Shown one piece after another: positions 1-6,189 of a stretch of DNA of 7,349 nt. How positions within the stretch are numbered: the first letter of the stretch is position 1; each line of letters begins with the position of its first letter. The translations under genes and the position numbers were made by a program. This DNA comes from Limnohabitans sp. (GTDB lineage: Bacteria > Pseudomonadota > Gammaproteobacteria > Burkholderiales > Burkholderiaceae_C), in assembly GCA_030729445.1 (NCBI GenBank), contig JANQXJ010000057.1, forward strand, positions 1-7,349, given 5' to 3'. Below the pieces are notes generated by a model, which was not told where the DNA came from, did no database searches, and saw only the letters and a program-made list of their open reading frames with translations.

Positions 1-1514
1 GCTTGTTCGAACGCCACATCGTGGCGCTGGCTGCTGAGATGCGGCTGCCCGTGGTCGAGGTGTTCGAGGTCGCTTCGTTCTACCACCACTTCGAGATCCT
101 GAAAGACGATCAAGACGCGCCGCGCATCACTGTGCGGGTGTGTGACAGCCTGAGCTGCAGCTTGGCTGGCAGCGACAGCTTGCTGCGCCAACTGCAAAAC
201 GATTTGCTGGATGTGAAGGTTGTGCCCGTGCCCTGTCTGGGCCGCTGTGAGCAGGCTCCGGCCGGTCAGGTCGGTCAGCAGGCTGTGGCGCATGCGACGG
301 TTGAAATGGTGGTGCAGCGTGTGGCCCAAGACCAGACTGCGCCCAACGCCTTGCCCGATGCGATCGGGCTCGATGCTTACCTGCAAACCGGCGGTTACCA
401 GTTGGCACAACAAGTGGCCTCGGGCGAGTGCGATGCCGAATCGGTGATCCAGGTCTTGGAGTCCTCGGGTTTGCAGGGTTTGGGTGGTGCTGGTTTCCCG
501 GCCGGGCGCAAATGGCGCATCGTGCGCAACCAGCCCGGGCCGCGCCTGATGGCAGTGAACATCGACGAGGGCGAGCCCGGCACCTTCAAGGACCGCACCT
601 GTTTGGAAGCCGACCCGCACCGCTTTCTGGAGGGCGTGCTGATCGCCGCCAGCGTGGTGGGCTGCGAGGCGGTCTACATCTACCTGCGCGACGAGTACCA
701 CGAAGCGCGTGTGTTGTTGATCCAAGAATTGGCCGCTTTGAAAGCCAACCCGCCTTGCGCCTTGCCGCGCATCGAACTGAGGCGTGGCGCGGGCGCTTAC
801 ATCTGCGGCGAAGAGTCGGCCATGATCGAAAGCATCGAAGGCAAACGCGGTGAGCCGCGCATGCGCCCGCCTTACATTGCCGAGGTGGGTCTGTTTGGCC
901 GTCCGACGCTGGAACACAATTTTGAGACCCTGTTTTGGGTGCGCGAACTGATCGAGCAAGGCGCGGACAGCTTTGCATCCCACGGCCGTCATGGTCGCCA
1001 AGGTCTGCGCCGCTTCAGCGTGAGCGGTCGCGTGAAGCACCCGGGCGTCAAGCTCGCGCCCGCAGGCATCACGCTGCGTGAACTGGTGGACGAATACTGC
1101 GGCGGCATGGCCGAAGGCCACAAGCTCTATGCTTACCTGCCCGGCGGTGCCAGCGGCGGCATCTTGCCCGAGCGCTTGGCCGATGTGCCACTGGACTTTG
1201 ACACCTTGCAGCCACACGGCTGCTTCATCGGATCTGCCGCCGTGATGGTGCTCAGCCAACACGACAGTGCACGCGAAGCGGCGCTGAACGTGATGCGCTT
1301 TTTTGCACACGAGAGCTGCGGCCAATGCACACCTTGCCGTGTGGGCACCGACAAAGCCGCGCAGCTCATGAGCGCTGAGGTCTGGGATGCCGACACTTTG
1401 CAAGACTTGGCGCAGGTCATGGGTGATGCGTCGATTTGCGGTCTGGGCCAGGCCGCGCCCAACCCGATCCGCTGCGTCTTGCAGTATTTCCCACACGAAG
1501 TGGGGGCCGCATGA
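1..1514 (+). CDS. fdh1B: NAD-dependent formate dehydrogenase, beta (diaphorase) subunit, NuoE-NuoF fusion; 5' end cut by window
   Basis: This subunit takes electrons from the alpha subunit and reduces NAD+ through FMN in the cytoplasm. Numbering is from the codon at position 3. Residues 1-110 are a NuoE-like thioredoxin-fold domain with [2Fe-2S] ligands C47-x4-C52 and C78-x3-C82. Residues 120-503 are NuoF-like: an FMN/NADH glycine loop GLGGAGFPAG (159-168), a NIDEGEPGTFKDR segment (186-198), a GAGAYICGEESA segment (262-273) and [4Fe-4S] ligands C439, C442, C445 in ESCGQCTPCR, plus C479. The frame is open to the left edge and begins inside the NuoE fold, so roughly 50-70 residues are probably missing; the TTG at position 3 is not a credible start. 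The stop overlaps the alpha gene. The fusion resembles Fdh1B of Methylobacterium extorquens; in Cupriavidus-type enzymes FdsG and FdsB are separate. HoxF or Hnd-type subunits share this fold, but the adjacent alpha subunit decides the assignment. Confidence 0.93.
   Translation, partial: LFERHIVALAAEMRLPVVEVFEVASFYHHFEILKDDQDAPRITVRVCDSLSCSLAGSDSLLRQLQNDLLDVKVVPVPCLGRCEQAPAGQVGQQAVAHATVEMVVQRVAQDQTAPNALPDAIGLDAYLQTGGYQLAQQVASGECDAESVIQVLESSGLQGLGGAGFPAGRKWRIVRNQPGPRLMAVNIDEGEPGTFKDRTCLEADPHRFLEGVLIAASVVGCEAVYIYLRDEYHEARVLLIQELAALKANPPCALPRIELRRGAGAYICGEESAMIESIEGKRGEPRMRPPYIAEVGLFGRPTLEHNFETLFWVRELIEQGADSFASHGRHGRQGLRRFSVSGRVKHPGVKLAPAGITLRELVDEYCGGMAEGHKLYAYLPGGASGGILPERLADVPLDFDTLQPHGCFIGSAAVMVLSQHDSAREAALNVMRFFAHESCGQCTPCRVGTDKAAQLMSAEVWDADTLQDLAQVMGDASICGLGQAAPNPIRCVLQYFPHEVGAA
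1490..1514 (+). promoter_or_regulatory. ATGA overlap and small stem at the beta/alpha junction: translational coupling
   Basis: The alpha start ATG (1511-1513) overlaps the beta stop TGA (1512-1514), a typical arrangement for coupled translation of equimolar subunits. Just upstream, CCCAC (1490-1494) and GTGGG (1500-1504) can form a perfect 5-bp stem with a 5-base loop. The stem covers the only purine-rich, weakly Shine-Dalgarno-like run (GTGGGGG). A ribosome finishing beta would open it. The overlap is seen directly; the role of the stem is inferred, and it also encodes beta residues, so it may be chance. Confidence 0.55.
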
Positions 1515-4303
1515 GCACCGTCCAATTCACGCTCAACGGCCAAAGCGTTGAAGCCCCCGCCGGCAAAAGCATTTTCAACATCGCCAAAGAATTGGGCATT
1601 GCCATCCCGCACCTGTGCCACAAAGAAGGCCTTGCGCCCGATGGCAACTGCCGCGCTTGTGTGGTCGAGGTGGCCGGTGAACGCACACTCGCCCCCAGCT
1701 GCTGCCGAAGCGCCACGCCCGGCATGCAGGTGCAGACGAACAGCGAACGCGCCGTCAAAAGCCAAAAGATGGTGCTGGAGATGCTGCTGGCCGACTTGCC
1801 CGAGCAGGGCCACAAATGGCTCGATGACCGCGCCGAGGCACCACACGGCGAACTGAGCCAATGGGCCGAACACCACGGCGTTCAGGTGCGCCCGGCGCTG
1901 GCTGATTTGCGCCGCGAAGCCATGCCCGCCGACCTGTCGCACCCTGCCATGGCCGTGAATCTGGACGCCTGCATCCAGTGCAACCGCTGCCAACGCGCTT
2001 GCCGCGATCTGCAGGTCAACGATGTGATTGGCTTGGCCTTCAGGGGCGCACACACCCAAGTGGTGTTTGACCTGGCCGACCCGATGGGCGGCAGCTCGTG
2101 TGTGGGCTGCGGCGAATGTGTGCAGGCCTGCCCCACAGGCGCGCTCATGCCCAAGAGCCACATGGGCCCACAAAAGGTGGACCGCGAAGTCGACTCTGTC
2201 TGCCCGTTTTGTGGCGTGGGTTGCTTGGTGACTTTCCAGGTCAAGGATGAAAAAATCGTCAGCGTGAAGGGCCGGGAAGGCCCCGCCAACGAAGGGCGCT
2301 TGTGTGTCAAGGGCCGCTTTGGCATGGACTACATCCACAGCCCGGACCGCATCACGAAGCCGCTGATCCGCAAAGAAGGCGTGGCCAAAGACCTGGAATT
2401 GATCGACGGCCACACCGACTGGCGCGAAGTCTTCCGCGAAGCCACTTGGGAAGAAGCCCTCGATCTGGCGGCCCAGCCCCTCAACACCTTGCGCCAAGAA
2501 CACGGCCCCAAATCGCTCGCCGGGTTTGGCTCGGCCAAGGGCAGCAACGAAGAGGCTTACCTTTTCCAGAAGCTGGTGCGCACCGGCTTTGGCAGCAACA
2601 ACGTGGACCATTGCACGCGCCTGTGCCATGCTTCCAGCGTGGCCGCCTTGCTCGAAGGCGTGGGCTCGGGCGCAGTCAGCAACCCGGTGCGCGATGTCGA
2701 GCATGCCGACCTCATCATCGTCATTGGCTCCAACCCCACCAGCAACCACCCGGTGGCCGCCACCTGGATGAAGAACGCAGCCCAGCGCGGCACACGCATC
2801 GTGCTGGCCGACCCGCGCATCACCGACATCGGGCGTCACGCCTGGCGCACCTTGCAGTTCAAGGCCGACACCGATGTGGCACTGCTCAACGCCATGCTGC
2901 ACGTCATCGTGACCGAGAACCTGTGCGACGAAGCCTTCTTGCGAGATCGCGCCGACAATGTGGCCGAACTCAAAGCCCATGTGCAAGGCTTCACGCCCGA
3001 AGCGATGAGCGTGGTGTGCGGTATCCCGGCGGGCACCATCCGCGAAGTGGCGCGGGCTTACGCCAACGCCAAAGCTGCCATGATTTTGTGGGGCATGGGC
3101 GTGAGCCAGCATGTGCACGGCACCGACAATGTGCGCTGCCTGATCGCGCTGGCCAGCATCACTGGCCAGATCGGCCGGCCTGGCACCGGCCTGCACCCCT
3201 TGCGCGGCCAAAACAACGTGCAAGGCGCAAGTGATGCGGGCTTGATCCCGATGATGTACCCCAACTACCAGCGGGTGAGTGACAAATCAGCACACGACTG
3301 GTTTGAGAAATTCTGGGGTACGAAACTCGACGACCAGCCCGGCTACACCGTGGTCGAGATCATGCACAAGGTTTTGGCGCCCGACACGGACCCGCACAAA
3401 GTGCGCGGCATGTACATCATGGGCGAGAACCCGGCCATGAGCGACCCGGACCTGCACCATGCCCGCCACGCGCTGGCCAGTTTGCAGCACCTGGTGGTGC
3501 AAGACATCTTTTTGACCGAGACCGCCTGGCTGGCCGACGTGGTGTTGCCTGCCAGCGCTTGGCCCGAGAAAACCGGCACCGTCAGCAACACCGACCGCAC
3601 GGTGCAGATGGGTCGCCAGGCGTTGCTGCCGCCGGGTGATGCAAAGCCTGATTTGTGGATCATCCAGCAGATCGCTGAGCGCATGGGTCTGGATTGGCGC
3701 TATGCAGGCGAACACGATGGCGTGGCCGAGGTCTATGAAGAAATGCGCCAAGCCATGGCCCCGGCCATCGGCGGCATCGACTGGGCGCGTTTGAACGTGG
3801 GCTCGGTGACTTACCCCTGTTTGAGCGCCGAAGACCCAGGCCAGCCCATCGTCTTTCACGACCAATTTCCGACCCAGGATGGCCGTGTGCGCTTGGTCAC
3901 TGCTGGACTGATTCCAGCCAACGAGCAGCCCGACGCCGAGTACCCCTTGGTGCTCATCACCGGGCGGCAGCTGGAGCATTGGCACACCGGCAGCATGACA
4001 CGCAGGGCCACGGTGTTGGATGCCTTGGAGCCTGCCGCCACGGCCTCGTTGCACAGCAGCGAATTGCAACGCCTGGGGCTTCAGCTCGGTGACACCATTG
4101 ACGTTGTTTCGCGAAGGGGCCGTGTACGTTTGCAGGTGCGCCAAGACGACGGTACTCCCCTGGGCACGGTGTTCATCCCCTTTGCTTACCAAGAGGCCGC
4201 AGCCAATTTGCTGACCAATTCGGCTTTGGACCCCTTTGGCAAGATCCCAGAATTCAAATTTTGTGCCGTGCGCGTTGAGGCCGCTCCATTGCAGAAAGCA
4301 TAA
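1511..4303 (+). CDS. fdh1A: NAD-dependent formate dehydrogenase, alpha (catalytic, bis-MGD) subunit
   Basis: This 930-residue subunit oxidises formate to CO2 at a W- or Mo-bis-MGD centre and passes electrons to the beta subunit. The N-terminal domain binds [2Fe-2S] through C36-x10-C47-x2-C50-x13-C64. Two ferredoxin-type [4Fe-4S] sites follow: C154-x2-C157-x2-C160-x3-C164 and C197-x2-C200-x2-C203-x3-C207. The catalytic module starts with C231-x2-C234-x3-C238 and C265 for the proximal [4Fe-4S]. The metal ligand is Cys372 in CTRLCH, followed by His373. R565 in LRGQNNVQG aligns with the formate-site Arg of E. coli FdhH. The C-terminal MGD domain has TGRQLEHWHTG (818-828). The enzyme is the Cys form, not a selenoprotein, and has no export signal. 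No Cys lies between C65 and C154, so the His-Cys3 cluster of NuoG/FdsA is absent. The ATG is set by the 4-base overlap and by the N-terminal family match. Databases often label this family fdhF. Metal identity cannot be read from sequence. Confidence 0.95.
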   Translation: MSTVQFTLNGQSVEAPAGKSIFNIAKELGIAIPHLCHKEGLAPDGNCRACVVEVAGERTLAPSCCRSATPGMQVQTNSERAVKSQKMVLEMLLADLPEQGHKWLDDRAEAPHGELSQWAEHHGVQVRPALADLRREAMPADLSHPAMAVNLDACIQCNRCQRACRDLQVNDVIGLAFRGAHTQVVFDLADPMGGSSCVGCGECVQACPTGALMPKSHMGPQKVDREVDSVCPFCGVGCLVTFQVKDEKIVSVKGREGPANEGRLCVKGRFGMDYIHSPDRITKPLIRKEGVAKDLELIDGHTDWREVFREATWEEALDLAAQPLNTLRQEHGPKSLAGFGSAKGSNEEAYLFQKLVRTGFGSNNVDHCTRLCHASSVAALLEGVGSGAVSNPVRDVEHADLIIVIGSNPTSNHPVAATWMKNAAQRGTRIVLADPRITDIGRHAWRTLQFKADTDVALLNAMLHVIVTENLCDEAFLRDRADNVAELKAHVQGFTPEAMSVVCGIPAGTIREVARAYANAKAAMILWGMGVSQHVHGTDNVRCLIALASITGQIGRPGTGLHPLRGQNNVQGASDAGLIPMMYPNYQRVSDKSAHDWFEKFWGTKLDDQPGYTVVEIMHKVLAPDTDPHKVRGMYIMGENPAMSDPDLHHARHALASLQHLVVQDIFLTETAWLADVVLPASAWPEKTGTVSNTDRTVQMGRQALLPPGDAKPDLWIIQQIAERMGLDWRYAGEHDGVAEVYEEMRQAMAPAIGGIDWARLNVGSVTYPCLSAEDPGQPIVFHDQFPTQDGRVRLVTAGLIPANEQPDAEYPLVLITGRQLEHWHTGSMTRRATVLDALEPAATASLHSSELQRLGLQLGDTIDVVSRRGRVRLQVRQDDGTPLGTVFIPFAYQEAAANLLTNSALDPFGKIPEFKFCAVRVEAAPLQKA

Positions 4304-4373
4304 TCATTGGGTTTGACTGACCAGATGGTTGCTTGGCGCTTTGTGTAGCCGGCCCTGGTTAGCACATCAGGCC

Positions 4374-4380
4374 AAGGAGG
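4374..4380 (+). promoter_or_regulatory. Strong Shine-Dalgarno that fixes a TTG start for the sensor kinase
   Basis: AAGGAGG is a full match to the anti-Shine-Dalgarno sequence and ends 5 bases before the in-frame TTG at 4386. The upstream in-frame TTG at 4329 has no such site and would add 19 polar residues in front of the first membrane segment. No in-frame ATG lies between the site and the first membrane helix. The 82-base gap after the alpha gene (4304-4385) shows no convincing promoter or terminator, which favours read-through from the dehydrogenase genes. Confidence 0.75.
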
Positions 4381-4385
4381 CCGAT

Positions 4386-5867
4386 TTGAATTGGAATGTG
4401 CAAACCATCTTCTGGATGGATGCGTTTTTGTACCTCATGCTCCACGCGGCCATCTGGTATGGTTTGGCCCGCTTTCGCAGTCCCGTGGTGGTTTGGTGGA
4501 GCGCTTCGGGCATTCTCAGCGCTTTGGGTTTGTGTGTGCTGGGCAGCCGGGGTTGGATCAGCACCGATGTCGTGGTGGTGGCCGGCCAGTTTTTGATGGC
4601 CGCCGGAAACTGGGGGCGGCAATTCGCTTTGCGCTCGTTGCATGGCCCAGTTTCGCCCAGATGGTTGTGGTCTTCGCTGGGCGTGAACGGGGCATTTCTG
4701 GCGTTGAGTTGCGGGCTTCATTTCTCAGGCTCGCCCGAGAGCACCCTCATGCTGGTGTTCTATGCTTTTTACACGTTCAACGCGCTGGAGTATTTTTTTG
4801 CAGGCCAGCGCCTTGTCCTGACCCACGACAAGAAGGGCGCCAATTCCTTGAGGTGGGCGGGCCTGATTTTGTCGGTCACCTTGGGCATCAAAACCGTGGC
4901 CATGCTGGTGGGCATCGGCTCCGACGATTTGTACGCAGCCTCTTGGGACCATGCGGTGGTGTTCATTGGTCAATTCACGGCCATCATGATGCTGTGTGTC
5001 GGGTTCATGCAGATCTTTGTGGATCAGGACCATCGCAGCAAGACCACCATGCAGCTGCAATTGGCGCGTGAACAAGAGCGTGCCACCTTGGCTTTGCAAC
5101 ACGCCGAGGACTTGGCCGCCCTATTGACCGAGCGCGAAGAAATCATCCGGCAGTTGACGCTCTCCAACAAGAGTGCAGGGATGGGGGCCCTGGTGGCCAG
5201 TTTTGCACACGAGTTGAACCAACCTCTCGCAGCCAACTTGCTGCACGCCGAACTGGTCCAGTTCAAACTGGAGGAAGCCCAGCAAGAGAAGTCTAAGCCC
5301 GATCTGGACGTCCTGCACCAAGCGATTGTGGCCATCGTCCATGACACCCAGCGGGCTGCAGACATCATTCGCAAACTCCGCAATCTGTTTCGCATGGGTC
5401 GTGGCGAGTACGAGGCCTTGAAACTGGATGTGCTGGTGCAGGATGTGCTCGATCTGGTGCAGTCACAAATGAAGAGCGCCAACATCGTCTGGACGGTCAA
5501 ACTGGATGCCAACTTGCACCTGCAGGGGGATGCGACCCAGCTGCAGCAAGTGATTTTGAACCTGCTCAACAACGCCATCGAAGCACTGCGAGAGTCCGCT
5601 TTGTCCCAACCTGAGTTGCGCATCCGCGGCAAGGTCACGGGTCAATTTGTGGCGTTGGAGGTCGAAGACAATGGCAAAGGCATTGGGCCTGAGCGAGCGG
5701 ACGACGTGTTCAGTCTGTTCAAAACCTCCAAGTCGCAAGGCATGGGAGTGGGCCTGTGGCTCAGCCGCTCGATTGTGGAGGTGCACGGCGGTCGCCTGAC
5801 TTTCCAGTCCGAGCCCGGTCGCCGCACGGTTTTCACTTTGCGTTTACCTTTGATCCAAGACGTTTGA
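4386..5867 (+). CDS. Membrane-bound sensor histidine kinase, seven predicted membrane segments, HELNQP type
   Basis: The predicted 493-residue kinase would autophosphorylate on His275 and pass the phosphate to a response regulator. Hydrophobic segments lie near residues 8-28, 34-53, 61-76, 93-112, 119-139, 156-177 and 188-211; no large periplasmic domain is seen, so the signal is probably sensed in or at the membrane. Residues 213-262 look like a coiled-coil signalling helix. The H-box is FAHELNQPLAA (273-283), as in the FixL/DctB group. The ATPase domain has an N-box with N392 and N396, a G1 box DNGKGI (428-433) and a G2 box GMGVGL (452-457) followed by a conserved VHGG (466-469). All core catalytic motifs are intact. 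There is no receiver domain and no response regulator gene in the window, so the partner is unknown. The gene follows the formate dehydrogenase by 82 bases on the same strand. A role in controlling formate or redox metabolism is only inferred from position. The start is TTG, chosen by its ribosome site. Confidence 0.9.
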   Translation: MNWNVQTIFWMDAFLYLMLHAAIWYGLARFRSPVVVWWSASGILSALGLCVLGSRGWISTDVVVVAGQFLMAAGNWGRQFALRSLHGPVSPRWLWSSLGVNGAFLALSCGLHFSGSPESTLMLVFYAFYTFNALEYFFAGQRLVLTHDKKGANSLRWAGLILSVTLGIKTVAMLVGIGSDDLYAASWDHAVVFIGQFTAIMMLCVGFMQIFVDQDHRSKTTMQLQLAREQERATLALQHAEDLAALLTEREEIIRQLTLSNKSAGMGALVASFAHELNQPLAANLLHAELVQFKLEEAQQEKSKPDLDVLHQAIVAIVHDTQRAADIIRKLRNLFRMGRGEYEALKLDVLVQDVLDLVQSQMKSANIVWTVKLDANLHLQGDATQLQQVILNLLNNAIEALRESALSQPELRIRGKVTGQFVALEVEDNGKGIGPERADDVFSLFKTSKSQGMGVGLWLSRSIVEVHGGRLTFQSEPGRRTVFTLRLPLIQDV

Positions 5868-5992
5868 CGTGTGGCAGTGGGTTGTTTTGAAAGTGCCAAA
5901 CGCAGCGTGACGGGTGTTCGTGGTGATGCAACCGATGGTTGGCCCGTTTGGGTTGATGGTTTGAATTCGTTGGCCATCACAGCTTGGGGTCC

Positions 5993-6017
5993 TTGACGTT
6001 GACAGAGGTCGTTGACG
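5993..6017 (+). repeat. Three direct TTGAC repeats
   Basis: TTGAC occurs at 5993, 5999 and 6012 on the same strand, as TTGACG, TTGACA and TTGACG. The starts are 6 and 13 bases apart, 19 in total. The third copy is also the proposed -35 element. The group could be a binding site for an activator, or alternative -35 elements. Only the third has an acceptable -10 at 17 bases. Confidence 0.5.
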
Positions 6018-6040
6018 GCCATCTGGTCAGATGCTTTTAT
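6012..6040 (+). promoter_or_regulatory. Candidate sigma70 promoter for the TRAP binding-protein gene
   Basis: TTGACG (6012-6017; 5 of 6 to consensus) is followed after exactly 17 bases by TTTTAT (6035-6040; 4 of 6). A start site near 6047 would give a leader of about 143 bases. The spacer holds a perfect dyad. An alternative -10, CATAAT at 6131-6136, lies closer to the gene but has no good -35. This is a prediction by eye. Confidence 0.45.
6020..6033. promoter_or_regulatory. Perfect dyad CATCTG-GT-CAGATG inside the promoter spacer: candidate operator
   Basis: Six-base arms CATCTG (6020-6025) and CAGATG (6028-6033) are exact inverted repeats around GT. The dyad fills most of the 17-base spacer between the proposed -35 and -10, where a bound dimeric protein would block RNA polymerase. 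The ATCTGGTC part resembles half-sites of FadR-type GntR regulators, but the matching ACCAGAT half is lacking, so no regulator family is assigned. Confidence 0.5.
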
Positions 6041-6177
6041 TCTTCAAAATGAATTAATTTATGCAACAAGTTGAAAAAAATGATCCGTCAAATGCGGGTA
6101 TTCACTTAGAAGCAAAGTTTTTCAGACGTTCATAATCAAAAACTCGTTAGTAATTTTTTAAGCTAATACGTTCAAAC

Positions 6178-6188
6178 AGGAGACTCCT
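6178..6188 (+). promoter_or_regulatory. Ribosome binding site of the TRAP binding-protein gene, embedded in an 11-base palindrome
   Basis: AGGAG (6178-6182) lies 7 bases before the ATG at 6190 and is a good Shine-Dalgarno. It is followed by A and then CTCCT (6184-6188), its exact reverse complement. The one-base centre is too tight for a normal full hairpin, so its effect on translation is uncertain. Confidence 0.75.
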
Positions 6189-6189
6189 C

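Larger units (their letters stand above)
5868..6189. other. Intergenic regulatory region between the kinase and the TRAP gene
   Basis: These 322 bases contain no credible gene on either strand. The composition changes sharply: 5871-6030 has 88 G or C in 160 bases (55%), while 6031-6180 has 44 in 150 (29%). The junction carries three TTGAC repeats, a sigma70-like promoter and a dyad. The AT-rich part forms a leader of about 140 bases if the promoter is correct. No strong stem followed by a T run was found after the kinase stop, so where the upstream transcript ends is unclear. Confidence 0.7.

Noticed and set aside
2612..2629. Selenocysteine at the active site of the alpha subunit.
   Set aside because: The codon for residue 372 is TGC, and there is no in-frame TGA in the gene.
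1133..3223. Very long open frame (696 codons) on the minus strand opposite the formate dehydrogenase genes.
   Set aside because: Its translation is low-complexity, rich in His, Ala, Gly and Val, with no recognisable domain. It lies opposite a clear, motif-complete enzyme. It is the usual shadow of GC-biased third positions.
1511..4303. Alpha subunit as complex I NuoG, or as part of a bidirectional hydrogenase.
   Set aside because: The intact Cys-His metal site, the LRGQNNVQG segment with formate-site Arg and the C-terminal HWHTG motif are formate dehydrogenase features. No hydrogenase genes are present.
4351..4373. Hairpin just before the kinase ribosome site (GGCCCTG with CAGGCC).
   Set aside because: It needs a bulged C and a 10-base loop and leaves the Shine-Dalgarno free. 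It is too weak to claim regulation.
4329..4385. Upstream TTG as the start of the sensor kinase.
   Set aside because: It has no Shine-Dalgarno, and the 19 extra residues are not membrane-like. The TTG at 4386 has AAGGAGG at 5 bases.
5872..5886. Sigma54-like TGGCAGTGGGTTGTT.
   Set aside because: The TTG is one base too close to TGGC and the GC dinucleotide at -12 is missing. It is also over 300 bases from the next start.
5861..5902. Possible terminator after the kinase: CGTTTG and GGCA pairing with TGCC and CAAACG.
   Set aside because: The arms are split by a 6-base bulge, overlap each other by a base and have no T run.
5642..6022. Minus-strand open frame covering the kinase end and part of the intergenic region.
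   Set aside because: About 60% of it is antisense to the kinase ATPase domain, and the rest shows no domain or ribosome site worth noting.
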